This document shows positions 12,094 through 23,730 of a stretch of DNA of 64,000 nucleotides, piece after piece. The DNA comes from Jackrogersella multiformis (Eukaryota > Ascomycota > Sordariomycetes > Xylariales > Hypoxylaceae): positions 2,728,001 through 2,792,000 of the forward strand of contig CADCXD010000011.1 in assembly GCA_902806575.1 (NCBI GenBank). Reading direction: 5' to 3'. The position numbers were made by a program, and so were the translations under genes. The first letter of the stretch is position 1; every line of letters begins with the position of its first letter. The notes below the pieces were generated by a model, which had not been told where the DNA came from, made no database searches, and worked only from the letters and a program-made list of their open reading frames with translations.

Positions 12094-13092
12094 TTAGACT
12101 CCATCCAGCTTGCCGCCCGTGAGCTCCTCGGCCACAGCCTTCTGGCGCTTGAGAGTCCTCGTCTGATCGGACTCCATGTTCTTGATGACCATGTTGGAGG
12201 TCTGGGACACGTCGCGCACCATGTCGGCGACGGACTTGGGCCTGCCGCTCAGGTCCCAGATGTTCTGGATCTCGAAGCCGCTGGCGGAGGAGCCGAAGCT
12301 CTTCCAGTAGCCGGGCGCGAACAGCTTGTTAACCTCGGCCTCGAGGTCCTGCTCCGTGACGATGAAGGACCGCGCCTTCATGTACAGCTCCTGCACGGCG
12401 TCGCGCCGCGCCTCGCTCTTCAGGCTGCGCAGGTGCTGCGTGCGCTCGCGCGAGTCCAGCGCCCGCTCGAACCGGTGCGGGTCCCGCTGCACGGCGGTGA
12501 CGAGGGTGGCGGCGTTGACGGAGGCGCGCGTGAGCCGCTCGTCCTCGCGCTCGGGGGCGGCGGCGGCGGCCTGGTGGGCGGCCAGGTTCGCGGACTGCGC
12601 CTCCTGGCGCTTGCGGTCGAAGACCTGCTTGCGCGCGTACAGGGCGCGCACGCCCACGCGCATGTTTTCGCGGCGCGCGGCGGCCATGCGGCGCTTCCAG
12701 TCCTGGACCTGGGACCGCGGCGGCTGCTGCGAGCGCGCCGACGTGGGCGCCGGCGCCGACCGCGCCAGCCACGGCTCCTGCGGCTTCAGGTGCCCGTCCC
12801 GATGCTTGAAGACCTGCCGCGGGATGGGCAGGTGGCCCCGCACGGGCTTGAGCTCGCGCCGCGCCTCGATGGATTGGTCCTGCGGCGGGTTCGGCACGTT
12901 GATGAAGAGAGGCGATTCCGGCGGGATGCGCTGCGGCGTGGAGGGGCGCGCGGCGCTGCTGGAGAAGAAGAAGTAGTGGGATGCCGATACGGATGCGGAT
13001 GCTGGGGTCGGTCGGGCTCGCGATGTTATGGATGCCGAGGCCGCGGCTCGTCCTCGTGGGAGGAGAGCTGGGAGGGGGGGTAAGGGCGGCAT
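12094..13092 (-). CDS. PET123: Mitochondrial small-subunit ribosomal protein mS26 (PET123 family)
   Basis: Component of the mitochondrial 37S ribosomal subunit. Family hallmarks are PVRGHLPIPRQVF, a WKRRMAAARRENMRVG basic helix, and PEREDERLTRASV. Single exon, 332 residues from the ATG at 13092 (context CCAAAATGC). A longer reading begins with TTG at 13173 and is rejected. The first ~75 residues are rich in Ala, Ser, Pro and Arg with few acidic residues, fitting a long mitochondrial presequence. The gene is very GC-rich, so a 332-residue open frame also exists on the opposite strand. It is head to head with NOG2, 537 bases apart. Confidence rests on motif recall, not on an alignment. Confidence 0.75.
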   Translation of the reverse strand: MPPLPPLPALLPRGRAAASASITSRARPTPASASVSASHYFFFSSSAARPSTPQRIPPESPLFINVPNPPQDQSIEARRELKPVRGHLPIPRQVFKHRDGHLKPQEPWLARSAPAPTSARSQQPPRSQVQDWKRRMAAARRENMRVGVRALYARKQVFDRKRQEAQSANLAAHQAAAAAPEREDERLTRASVNAATLVTAVQRDPHRFERALDSRERTQHLRSLKSEARRDAVQELYMKARSFIVTEQDLEAEVNKLFAPGYWKSFGSSASGFEIQNIWDLSGRPKSVADMVRDVSQTSNMVIKNMESDQTRTLKRQKAVAEELTGGKLDGV

Positions 13093-13629
13093 TTTGGCGG
13101 TCGTGCCGGGGGCGAGAGGCGGGTTAGGTTGGGTTGGGTGGTGCCGGTTGGCACTCTTGGTGGGGAGGTTCAATGCTGGTTAGTCAATTGAGGTCTTCCG
13201 CTTTGCTTGTGTGTGGGTTGATGTCGTGAAGAGAGGAATTAGGTCTGGGTGGTGTGGTGAAAATGTTGAAGTTCGGTGTTCTAGAAAAGTTGTAAAGAAA
13301 TTCATCGAGACCCACTTTGTGAGGTCCGGGGCTTAATTTAATTGGGTTTGGTAGGCTGGTAGGTACGGTTTTATGGTTGGCGGATAAAGCTCGGTAGAAT
13401 TAAGTTTGTAGAGCTCTAGCCTGGCAGGTGGCTGCTAGGTATTCTAATCGATAAGCGACTAACTCGAGTGGAAGGAAAGGAAAAAAAAAGTTTCCCAATT
13501 CCCAATTCCCAATTCTCAATTCTTAATTCCCCACCAGCCACTTTTCCTTCTTTTAGAAACCAGAACCATCTTCATTCTTTACCCATTTTCCCTTCTACCA
13601 AATCGCAAGCTCAACAAAACTTGTGCGCA
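13093..13629. promoter_or_regulatory. Bidirectional promoter region of mS26 and NOG2
   Basis: 537 bases between two divergent start codons of housekeeping genes. The NOG2 side has a short tandem repeat (TTCCCAA units, 13492-13526) and pyrimidine-rich leader sequence. No TATA element is obvious. Confidence 0.45.
13492..13526 (+). repeat. Five-copy TTCCCAA heptamer tandem repeat
   Basis: Three perfect TTCCCAA units followed by TTCTCAA and TTCTTAA, in the presumed NOG2 leader about 105 bases before the start codon. The last two units differ only by C-to-T changes. Confidence 0.8.
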
Positions 13630-15849
13630 ATGGGTACTGGTAAGAAGGAACGCAACCGGCTGGACCGGCAGGGCAAGTCGGGCGGGGGGATGGACAACAT
13701 CAAGATCAAGGGCGAGAATTTCTATCGCTCGGCGAAGAAGGTCAAGACTCTGAACATGCGAAAGGATGAGGGCAAGCCGGTTCGAAATCCCGATGGCAAG
13801 ATCATCCAGGCTGCGAAGCTCCAGTCTAGAGATTTGCCGTCTGCTCGCGTCGAGCCCAACAGAAAGTGGTTTACCAACACCCGCGTCATCTCGCAAGATT
13901 CCCTCAAGGCGTTCCGCGATGCTATGGCTGAGAAGGCCAAAGATCCTTACCAGGTCCTCCTGAAGTCGAACAAGCTTCCTATGAGTCTGATCAGGGACAA
14001 CTCCGATACCGTGAACGGGGTGAAGCAGCATAAGGCCAAGATGACCATCGAGAGCTCCCCGTTTTCTGACGCCTTCGGTCCGAAGTCTCAGCGCAAGAGA
14101 GTGAAGCTGGGTGTAAGCAGTCTCACCGACCTGGCTGAAGATACCGAGAAGAGTATGGACACGTATAAGGAACGTCTCGAGCAGGCGAAGCTGTTGAGTG
14201 GCAATTCTGGCGTTGATCTCGAAGGAGCTAGTGAAAGCCATGTCAATGTCGAAGGCGTCCTCGCCACGGCTGTTGAACCCATCTTCAGCAAGGGCCAGAG
14301 CAAGAGGATATGGAATGAGCTTTACAAGGTTCTTGAGTATGTCAATGCTCTATCCTTTGTGTCTTAACCCTAGAATTCCTTGTCCCACTTCATCTGCTTC
14401 CCTTTTACTTTCAGGACGAATGCTAACCTTGAACAGTGCTTCGGATGTTGTCATCCACGTATTAGACGCTCGCGATCCTCTTGGTACCCGATGCCGTAGT
14501 GTCGAGAAGTATTTAAGAGAAGAAGCGCCGCATAAGCATTTAATATTTGTCCTAAACAAGACCGACTTAGTGCCCACAAGTGTAGCTGTAAGTGCCTTAA
14601 ACTCCCACATTCTATCCCCCCTGTCGACCCCAATGCTTTTAGTCAGGGTGCTTCCTCTACCTTCAGTGAGAAGCATCCGTTATAGGATTGGGATATTAAA
14701 TATCCATACTTGCTGTTCTTATGTCCTCGGACTGAGAGCTGTCAGAACCCCGTTTTGGGATACTGTCATTAGTTGGGCCGTGTTTTATTTTGAGTTGAAA
14801 TCTATCTCTACCCATTCAGGGTGGCTCGTGGTAGATTTCTTAGTAATAATTCATACACTCCTTCGCCTCCATACATTTTTTCTTTCTATTCTGCACGTTG
14901 CACGACTCTTGAGTTTATGCTGACACTGCTAAAGGCTGCGTGGGTCCGCCACCTTTCTAAGGACTACCCAACTCTTGCTTTCCACTCCAGCATAACGAAT
15001 CCATTCGGCAAAGGCTCTCTGATTCAGCTTCTTCGGCAATTCTCACAGTTGCACTCGGATCGTAAACAGATATCCGTTGGTCTGATAGGTTATCCTAACG
15101 TGGGAAAATCTTCAATTATTAATACCCTGCGCAAGAAGAAAGTCGCCACGGTGGCGCCTATTCCTGGAGAAACTAAAGTCTGGCAATATGTCACGTTGAT
15201 GAAACGGATTTATCTTATTGACTGTCCCGGTGTGGTTCCTCCCAACCAGAACGACACGCCTCAAGATATCCTGCTTCGTGGTGTGGTTCGGGTTGAGATG
15301 GTAGAGAATCCTGAACAATACATCCCTGCGGTACTGGCAAAGGTTAAGCAGCACCATATGGAGCGTACCTACGAACTGAAAGGGTGGAACGATCACATTC
15401 ATTTCCTGGAGATTCTTGCTCGAAAAGGTGGTCGTCTGTTGAAGGCCGGCGAGCCGGACGTGGACGGAGTCGCCAAGATGGTGCTGAATGACTTCATGCG
15501 AGGCAAGATTCCATGGTTTACTCCGGCACCTGTGGTGGAAGGGGAACAGAAGAAAGGCATCGAAGGGCGCGAGGGCAGACTAGGAGAAATGCCGAGGAAA
15601 CGAAAGAGGGAGGATTTAGAGAGTGTCCCTGACACATCCGTGGCCACATCAGCCACGTCGCTTGCAGACGAGGAGAGCGCGAGCCAGGACGACGAGGAGT
15701 TCGAAGGATTCAGCAGCGACAGCGAGGATCCATCCGACGATGAAGCTGTAGCTAGAGTCGAAGATGACGAAGAAGATATGATACCCCTGGAAGAGCTGAG
15801 TGATATCGATGATAGTGGATCGAACGATGGTAGTGAGGATGAGGGATGA
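13630..15849 (+). CDS. NOG2: Nucleolar GTPase NOG2/NUG2 for 60S ribosome assembly
   Basis: Circularly permuted GTPase acting in late nuclear maturation of pre-60S particles. Exons 13630-14336, 14437-14587 and 14935-15849 give 590 residues. The start MGTGKKERNRLDRQGKSGG and the following KIKGENFYRSAKKVKTL are typical. Permuted G motifs are visible: G4 NKTD (about 276) comes before G1 GYPNVGKSS (about 338) and G3 DCPG (about 382). The C terminus is highly acidic with Ser/Asp/Glu runs and a KRKRE nuclear-localisation-like stretch. The middle junction rebuilds the conserved VPTSVA-AAWVRHLSKDYP sequence. Intron 1 is 100 nt; intron 2 is 347 nt, far longer than most others here. Confidence 0.95.
14588..14934 (+). 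other. Long second intron of NOG2
   Basis: 347 nt from a GTAAGT donor to a TGCTGAC-branch and AAAG acceptor. Flanking protein sequence is continuous with the family, so no coding exon is missing. It may hold an intronic non-coding RNA; no clear C/D or H/ACA boxes were identified by eye. Confidence 0.6.
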
Positions 15850-17037
15850 ACGGTCGCCTTGAAAGAGCAGAGGTAGTCGGATTGGCTAGCTGCTTTTTCT
15901 TAGCCATGGATAGTTCTAATCTATCCATGCTGATGCCGCCTAAGTTTAGTCGATCCGGCCGACAAGTAGGCAAACTGCAGATGTGTGCATTACCTCTTGT
16001 CGGCTCCTTCAGCAACATTTCGACCGTCCTCGATCTATTAGCTGGTCATAGTATACGGCTAAGTCCTATACGGACCTAGTCACTTCTGGCTGAATCGCAG
16101 CTAGCAAACACGGCCTTCAAGGACCCTCAGGATTTTATCCAAGATGAAGCTCTACAGTTTTATTCTAGGTGTGACTTAGAAGAAGGTCGGCCGGAAGGTA
16201 TACTCTCCGTGTGAACCTATCGTGCTACAGGCAAAGCTCGAATGCTTCAGAAGGGGGGAGGAGTCTTATCCGCCAGCTATGGTACTCTGATTTCGATGGC
16301 ATATTTCTCGAACATTTGCCATCCAGTTCATAGCTACCTATCTCTCGGGGCGAGCCGCATCACATCGACAGAACCTTGGATTCTAAAATACGTCGACCGC
16401 ACACATTAGAATGTGATGGTCGAAATTTTAACGCCATGAAAAGACGTCAATACCCAATATCTCTTCCCCGTAGACCAACCTGAATGTGAAACTATATTCG
16501 ATCGTGACTCCTCAAGTGTAGAGCGTACCAAGCAGCTCATAAGATTAAGGTGAAACCTAGGAAGTACACAAACCCTATATCAGTAGAAGGTATCAGTAGA
16601 TACTTCCCCGTTATTACCTTGGAACAAAGACCTTGTTACTCTCGTGGAAACTCTAGCCGCTTTATATCACGGATACTCCCCCGTGGTTACCTTTGAATCT
16701 TACTTACCCGCTCTCCCTGGAGCTTGCCTACGTGACCTTTGATGGCCTGGACATAGGTAAATTAGCAAGTGCGGAAGTGAATTAAGAATTGGAAGATTTA
16801 CTAGTAAGAATCGTCTTCCCTATCCCTGTTACGCCCGTATTGAAATCGAGTCTCTACCTTCTCCTGATATAACTTCACCTTCAATTAACGACCTGGCGTG
16901 CTCATCTTGAATTCCCCAGCATTTCCAGCCCAGACTTCTTGGCATCGTCTTAGAAGAAGTCTTCACAAAAGAGTTCTTTTGGTTTCATCCCAGAGTTCTC
17001 CAAGATTCTTAAGGCGTTCGGGTTGTTCGTGGCCAAG
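15850..17037. other. Intergenic, promoter of the But2-like gene
   Basis: 1.2 kb between two rightward genes. The first part is the NOG2 3' UTR; open frames here lack any recognisable content. No repeats of note. Confidence 0.5.
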
Positions 17038-18230
17038 ATGCTGCTGCCCATGATATCCATCGCCTTCCTGGCCTCGCTCATCTCCGTCAAGGGCGCCTCC
17101 GTCCAGATGAACATGAACATGAACGCCGGCTGCGGCTTTCACCTCACCACCACGGGCGGCTTCAACGGCTCCGTCGGCCAGCTGGGGAATGGCCAGGTCA
17201 GAGCTGGGAGCGACTTGTCGCCGTCTCTGTTTACCTGGTTCGGCGACGCTTTTGCCGACCAGCAGGGCAGAGGCTGCTGGTGGACTCGTATGACTTGCTT
17301 GCACGCCTACGTCTATTTATCTACGGTATTACTAACTAGATGGTTCCTGTATTAGCTCCCTCTTCTGTCCTCCAGTGCGATTGGAACCAGCAACCGAGCC
17401 ACGGCTTCGGGATCGGGTGCTACGGCGGCGTGTCGTACCGAGACCAGTCCTCGTTCTACGAGTGTCATACCGGCGACGGGGACGAGGTGAACTTGTATCT
17501 GGAACCTAGCGGTGTGGATTGCATCGAGGTCATGTTCCATGCCGACAGCTGCCGGCCCCCGTGTGCCGGCGAGAGCACTTCATCGCCACCGCCGTCTACC
17601 GGCACGGCAACATCCCCGGCTGTCGTGACGCCAACGCCCTTCCAAACCACGACGGGGCAGAGCTCCTCGCAGACGGCAACAACCCCCACGACCTCGTCCG
17701 GTGCGCCCACGTCCACGCCCGGCCTGTGCGAGGTGGTCGTGGCCAAGGGCCCCGACGAGATCATCCTGGTCGACAAGGGCAACCCCGACACGGCCTACGG
17801 CCCGAACCCCGCCATGCTCGTGCAGCTGTCGCCCAACGCGTCCGCCATCTTCGTCTTCCGCTTCGCGGCCGCGGACGCCGGCAAGGACTGCGCCCTCGCG
17901 TTCGACCTGCCCTCCCTCTCTAACACTACCGCTACCACCCAGCCGCAGTACAGCCTAACGGGCTCGGGCCTCGTCAGCTTCGCGCTTCTGGACGGCGCGC
18001 CGGGCGACCCGGGCAACACGAGCTGGAACAGCGCGCCGCGCGTGGCCATGCCGCTGGAGGCCGTGCCGCTGGTCCCCGGCATGAGCGCGCAGCCGCTCGC
18101 GTTCCCGTGCCCCGGCGCCGACGCCCAGGTCGCGTTCATGCTGGCCGACGCCCCCGGCTCCGACGCCTGCCTCGAGTACGCCCAGCTAAGGCCCGGGGTG
18201 CCGGTTGGGCTGTATCTTGTTACGTGTTGA
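17038..18230 (+). CDS. Secreted But2-family (ubiquitin 3 binding protein-like) cell-surface protein
   Basis: Exons 17038-17287 and 17356-18230 give 374 residues. The start is the ATG at 17038 (MLLPMISIAFLASLISVKG, signal peptide); a TTG-initiated longer frame is rejected. The N-terminal module CGFHLTTTGGFNGSVGQLGNGQ...GRGCWW joined across the intron to PPSSVLQCDW, then FGIGCYGGVSY and FYECHTGDGDEVNLY, is a recurrent Cys-rich module of fungal wall or secreted proteins. A Ser/Thr/Pro linker (probably O-glycosylated) leads to a C-terminal beta-sandwich-like part that resembles the But2 C-terminal domain. Function of the family is poorly defined. The intron has the branch TTACTAAC and a TTAG acceptor; the downstream CCAG is not used because it would drop the PPSSVLQ segment. 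Confidence 0.78.
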
Positions 18231-19068
18231 GTGGGAGTGGGAATTGGGGTTTAGATTAAGATTGGGGTTGGAGGAAGAGGTAGAGGTAGAATTAAGAGTT
18301 GGCTGGGGGGTGTGGTGCGGAAAGGGAAAAGGGGAAGGGAAAAAGAAAGGGAGAGGGAAATGGAGAAAATAGACGAGTGGAGACAGATAAGAGAAGAGGG
18401 CGTCGTCGGGTTTTATGTGCTTTTGCTTCTTTTTGGGACTTTTTGGGCCGGAGGTTCGTGGTCGGAGGTTGATATACTACTCCCCCCTTTTTGGAACGAT
18501 GTGGTTTAGAGCTGTACTAGGTTATACTGAGACCCGCCGAGTAGGCGTGAGTTTATCAGGGGCTTGCTATGCGACAGATTGAGGATATTGGTAGGCTAGC
18601 TTCTAATGAGATGGACCTTACGGACTGGAGTGTTCGCTGTGGTGTGTGGTGAGGTCTTAACGACTGTACTCGGGCAATATTAATACATTCATCTCATACT
18701 GTGAGGGGTACCTTAGGTAATCTTGCATCTATTCAGATCTAGATCGGCAAGTTTTCTTTAGACCACTACCTACTGCAGGTTCTCCAAGGTTTCATGTATT
18801 TAGAAACGCTTCTTACTAACGGTAGGTAGGTAGTGGTTATGCGGACTGACTCAACTTCTCGCTTTTCTAGACAATTTTCAGTGGACTAAAACTTGAAAAG
18901 CTGTGAAATATACCTACCTATGTAGGTAGGAAGAGCTCATGTGTTCTGCTTGGCGATGTGTTTCTATAGCACTACAAATTGTATTCACGACCTACTCAAA
19001 ATTCCAACCCATATCTCATCGCCTGTTTAGCCATCATTTTATATCAAATCGGCTTTTATCTAGTACTC
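18231..19068. other. Intergenic, purine-rich 3' region
   Basis: The 3' flank of the But2-like gene is a purine-rich run (about 18236-18380). Further on are imperfect GGTAGGTAGG (18825) and ACCTACCTATGTAGGTAGG (18911) palindromes. No gene. Confidence 0.5.
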
Positions 19069-20028
19069 ATGGCTCTCCCTAAGACAGAGTAAGCGCCCTC
19101 AAACAGAGCCATGCGAAATCGCTCTTTAGCATAGACATTAATGGTCCTTTACATCTTATTTATAAGAGAAGTGCCATAAATCCTGAAGCTTACAAACCTG
19201 ACTGCCCCCAGCTTCCCCCCAATCCGCGCCTGCATTTTCGACATGGACGGGCTTCTCATCAACTCCGAGGACATAATTACGCATTCCGTAAACCAGCTTC
19301 TTGAAAAGTATGGAAGGCCTACCTTCACCCCGTCCATTCGAGCTCAGCTCATGGGTGTCCCAGGCTCTACAAATGGCGACACGTTTCACAACTGGGCCAA
19401 GCTGCCTATCCCCCGCGAGCAATTCGCCCGTGAATCGTCTGAACAAATGCGACTACACTTTCCGGATTGCGAGCCGTTGCCTGGCGCCGAGAAGCTTCTG
19501 TCGAACCTCAGCCGTGCACGTGGTGCTTCTTCTGGGGACAGGATTGAGCTGGCATTGGCATCTGGCACCAAAAGTAGTACCTACGAGCTGAAAACTTCAA
19601 GGCCAGAAACGAAACAGCTACTTAACTTCTTCCAATCCGACAGGCGCGTCCTAGGTGATGATCCACGACTGCATGAGGGTCGAGGGAAGCCAGCGCCTGA
19701 CATTTATTTTGTCGCGTTGCAGTCGTTGAACTCGGGGGTTGAGTCTACCGAAAAGGCCATCAAGCCTAACGAATGTTTGGTATTTGAAGATAGCGTGGTT
19801 GGGGTGGAGGCTGGAAGGCGGGCTGCGATGAGGGTTATTTGGGTACCGCATGCAGGTGTGGCGGTCGAGTATCAAACGAGGCAGCGGGAGGTACTAGCTG
19901 GGAGGACGGGAATGATTGAGATCGGAGACAAATGGCAGCTAGGAGAGGTTGATGACGGCTGGGCTGAAAGCATACCAAGTCTAGACCATTTTAACTACGA
20001 GAAATACGGCATCGATGTGCCGCTGTAA
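19069..20028 (+). CDS. HAD-superfamily phosphatase (GS1/DOG-like subfamily)
   Basis: Haloacid-dehalogenase-fold hydrolase, probably a small phosphometabolite phosphatase. Exons 19069-19088 and 19212-20028 give 278 residues. The 20-nt first exon encodes MALPKT and shares the Asp codon with exon 2, after which FPPIRACIFDMDGLLINSED contains the nucleophile Asp and acid/base Asp (DMDG). Motif II is in ALASGTKSS, motif III Lys in GRGKPAPDIY, motif IV in VFEDSVVGVEAG. The relation to pseudouridine-5'-phosphatase/GS1 or 2-deoxyglucose-6-phosphatase types is by general resemblance; substrate unknown. Converges with the next gene, whose stop lies 294 bases away. Confidence 0.9.
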
Positions 20029-20322
20029 GCATCTTGCCGGAACAGTTCCTACTTTATTTAAATTTGTCCTTCGTATGGAACGACAGGAATCCAGTCTCAA
20101 AACGGTGTGTTAGTCTCAGTTGACTAGAAGCTTGGAATTTATAGGGTCACCGGATCATATCCTTTTAACTGACTTGAAACGTAGCCTGTTAGTCTTACGA
20201 GTTACCCTTCAATAACCATTAATCCTAATACCTGATCTGTTAGCTCCCATAATATCCCCTTTTTATCTTTAACCCATTTTCCCTTTTCAAGACGTAGATA
20301 ACCAAGGGTGAGTCAAGATCCT

Positions 20323-21182
20323 TCAGTAGAATGGCTCTCCTTCAGCAGCATCTACGCCCTCGTCGACACATCTTCTCACTGCCGCCTCCGGGTCTTCATC
20401 ACCGTCTAGCGTATCGAGCCAACAATTCTTGACATTAGGAGCATCAAGCAGCAGCGCAGTTAAATTCGCAACAGATGCGCGACTCGAAGTTCCCATTGTC
20501 ACAAGGCTCTTTCCGAGGAGGACCTTACCAGCTGGCTCGAATGTGAGGCTGCCGGGGCGAAGACAGATGCCGGCGAAGTCTGACCTCTTCTTCCCTTCCT
20601 CGTACAGCACCTGATCGGCCGCTACTTTGGCCTCGTAGTACGTCTGCAGAGAGTTTTTTATGGTATTTAGAGCCCCCTGCCAGGCATCTTCAGGCCACCA
20701 TGGTGCTTTCTTCAGGCGAGACGTGAGGAAGGAGATCATAACGAATTTAGTGACAGACGGTGTCGCTACTGATGCGCGGATGAAATGAGACGCTGCATCA
20801 CGATCAATCTTGAACGTCTAGTCGGATTCTTAGCATCAATCACAACGTAAATGTGAAAACAAGCCGTGGAAGTGAAATATCTCTCTCATACCCTTTCTGG
20901 CGCCCCCTTTCCGCCGGCACCAGCACTCCAAACCACGTAATCTGGCTTCACTTCGTCTATGAGGCTCTTAGCTTGCTCATCGCTGGTGACGTCCTCCAAG
21001 CTTCGAACTAGAACGTTAAGCTTGCCGCTCTGGCCCTCGCCAAGCTTCTCTAAGTTGGCGACCTGGGCAGGGTCACGGATGATGCTGGTAACACTCCATG
21101 ATCGTTGGAGAAGAAGCGGCGTCAGCAGCTGGGCGACTTTGCCATTGCCGCCGAGTAGAAGAACGTTGTGAAGAGATGTCAT
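20323..21182 (-). CDS. Atypical short-chain dehydrogenase / NAD(P)-binding protein (YMR090W-like)
   Basis: Rossmann-fold protein of the NAD-dependent epimerase/NmrA-like atypical SDR group. Exons 20892-21182 and 20323-20817 (minus), phase 0, 261 residues. Start MTSLHNVLLLGGNGKVAQLL contains the dinucleotide-binding glycine motif at its very N terminus; a longer open frame upstream is probably leader. YYEAK gives a YxxxK pair, and the LRPGSLT segment is typical of the group. A 74-nt intron separates GAPER from TFKIDRDAA. Enzymatic role unknown; yeast YMR090W is likewise uncharacterised. Confidence 0.88.
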
Positions 21183-21573
21183 ATTAATAGTTGGTAAGAA
21201 TCGACTGACGACTGGCTTGATTATCGTAAAACTACAGAAACATGAGAATAGCATAGGACCTGTGCATAAGAACGAGAGAAGAGATGCTCCGTTTATACCA
21301 AACTATTCACAACCCCACATCACGCCATGGTTTTCTTTTTTCTATTTACGTCATGGCATGCAAGGCGACACAGTTAGCCGTATATTTATGTATACTGTGC
21401 TTATATCCGACCGATTTATTATAATAACCCAGAGAGGTACGGAGGCAGGGAGGTTATGAATACCTAAGTTACTGGTTATCATATCTTTCATTACAATATG
21501 TATAATAATATGTATAATAATATGTATAATAAACTCATATAGGCATCTAAGCTACCTAAATATATTTCTCACC
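21183..21573. other. Intergenic with a 12-bp tandem repeat
   Basis: 391 bases holding the SDR promoter and the membrane-protein 3' end; a threefold AATATGTATAAT repeat lies at 21495-21530. Confidence 0.6.
21495..21530. repeat. Perfect 3 x 12-bp tandem repeat (AATATGTATAAT)
   Basis: Three identical 12-base units in a row, just downstream of the membrane-protein stop codon. Confidence 0.9.
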
Positions 21574-23730
21574 TCAACCAGTTTCGGTTCTTTTCCTCCG
21601 AAACATTATTGGCACCGTATTCCCGAACGGAGTCACAGTTCCATCAAGTCCGAAACCAGGTTGTATTCCCGATTCTCGAGTCTTTATAATACCAAATCTA
21701 AGCTTCGTGTTTCGAATAAAGTCTGGCAAAGGCTTCTCTCCAAGCGTGCTATTTTCAGCTAACCTGTCCAGATCAGGATTTCTCGTTGTCAGGAATACCG
21801 ACGAAAAACCCGAGCTGCTGGTGTAGCCGTTGCTCTGCAGCGCTATGTATCCCACGACAATACAGCCGAGCGTGACCAAGATAGCGGCCAAGTATGATCC
21901 TAGAAGCGTCTGCCAATTGTACGTGAAAAAATTCCTTGGGCCCGATACCGTCATTGGCACTGAAATCGTAGTAACTTTCTGCCAGTTTCTGTACGTCATT
22001 AGGCTGTATGTAAAGTTTTTGGACAAGTTTTCAATCGCGGCTGCGAGCGTCCCTCCGTGGCATCTATTGAACGTCTGGAATGTGGTTGTCCCTCGGGTGG
22101 CCTCGAGGAAAGTCGAAGCATTCCAGATTTCCGGGCAATCCATCAACCCTGACTGGAAGACGGGAGCAGAACCAGCCCCGACCTTGGCATCCCCTTTTTC
22201 GTAGAGTACTTCTCCTACTACGTTCGTGAGTATGCGACCAGAGAGGAAGTCCCCGAAAACATAATGTGTCAAATAATAAGTCGGGCAAATCGTGGCGTTA
22301 TTCGCCTCGGGGTCAGGGGCACAAGCGCCGCCACCTAAGTAGGCGGAGTTGCTGCCAAGGTCGCCGCCCCATTCCTGCGCTTCCAGGTATTCAACGGAAT
22401 TCTCTCTGATGGACTGGATCCCGTTATCGAATCGTATATGTACATTGTACGATGTATTGTACATTTGACAGACTAGACGAACATTACGGTTGGAATCATC
22501 CCAAAGTGGGTTGAAACCTCCAGTGCCGATAAGGATCATATTGTTCATGAGCTTCGGGGCAACCGATTTGAAGATATATCCCTTACTTGCGTCGGAAGCG
22601 CTGGTAGGAGATGTCGGTGGGCCGATTTCTCCGTAGAAAGCAGCTTCGAGGGAAGTGTAATTAAACCCGTCCAAGTCCCACGTAGCGGCGTTCTTCGTCT
22701 GGACGATTTCGGAGAGGTTTGAACATTTATAAGACGGCCCCCAGAAGTTCAAGTCATAGGATGCGTTGGGAAAGGGCGGCGACTGAGGGACGAAGCTGTT
22801 TGATGTGTAGGTGGTCGTGAACAAGCGAGCGATTTCTGGCCCGACCCCTGAATAATATCCATGACCTCCGAAGATTGGCCAACCATCGGTATTTGAGAAG
22901 TTGAAATACGGAACCTTCGTCGTGATCTGGTTTTGGGTCATGAGCGGGCTAACAGAAAGCGTCGCTGGCGTCACAATTGCGACAAGAGGGAGTATCCTGT
23001 GACAGGTAAAAGGAATTAGACGGAACGTCCCGGAACCGTGGTCCGAGTCTGAGAAGTTAAGGTATAGAACTTACCATGAGATGCCAGCAATAATGTAGAG
23101 CCGTTTTGCACGAACTAGCAGGTCCTTGTTCAAGAATGACCAAGGGTTTTCCATGACATCAAACATGCTGTCAATACCCCCGATAGAGATGGCCTTTTGC
23201 CTCAGTGTTGCCCATGTCTGTTGGACCGCGACAAGCCCTATCGTTGCGACAAGCCCGTACCTAACAAGAAACGCAAGTCCTGTTCCAATCCGAGTAGCCC
23301 AGACTTGCTGTGAGTCAGAGTACACAGGTGTATTATCTAAGCTATTGTAATATACGTGGTGGCCTATCGCAGCTAAGATGCTCCCGATGAAAAGAGCTAT
23401 TGTGAGGAGAGGGTCTAGCCATGATATCCTCGTTACTCTTCCCGATACGGCGTCATCCTTTGGCTCGGTGTGAATGTGTATCCCATCTCCAACGACGCCT
23501 TTGGACGGTTGGATGTGATGATGTGTTTCTTCGGGAGTCTCGTGTTCGTCAATCATCTGATATGAATCGAGGCTTTCGGGCCTGTGTGTTTGGTGATTGT
23601 AGTCTTGCGCACCGCCACTATAGTCGCCCCAATATGAATTCCTGTCTATGGGTTGGACATTGTCACCCTCATACGTTGATGGGACTGTATAAGCGGCCCC
23701 AGAAGGCACTGAATGCTGTAGAATGGCCAT
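21574..23730 (-). CDS. Fungal multi-pass membrane protein of unknown function
   Basis: Exons 23075-23730 and 21574-22996 (minus) give 692 residues. The N-terminal ~100 residues are polar and cytosolic-like; hydrophobic segments occur at WLDPLLTIALFIGSILAAIG, FLVRYGLVATIGLVAV, the exon junction (IIAGISWILPLVAIVTPATL) and near the C terminus (LLGSYLAAILVTLGCIVVGY). Between them is a ~350-residue extracellular-type region with many Asn-glycosylation sequons and several cysteines. This layout (three N-terminal helices, large ectodomain, one C-terminal helix) is common in an uncharacterised Pezizomycotina family often automatically labelled formylmethionine-deformylase-like, a name not supported by any catalytic motif here. 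Confidence 0.8.

Noticed and set aside
12085..13083. 332-codon plus-strand frame opposite mS26
   Set aside because: Low-complexity Leu/Arg/Gly shadow of a GC-rich gene; the minus-strand product has family motifs.
18312..18509. 65-codon Lys/Glu/Arg-rich frame after the But2-like gene
   Set aside because: Product of a purine-rich 3' UTR run; no other support.
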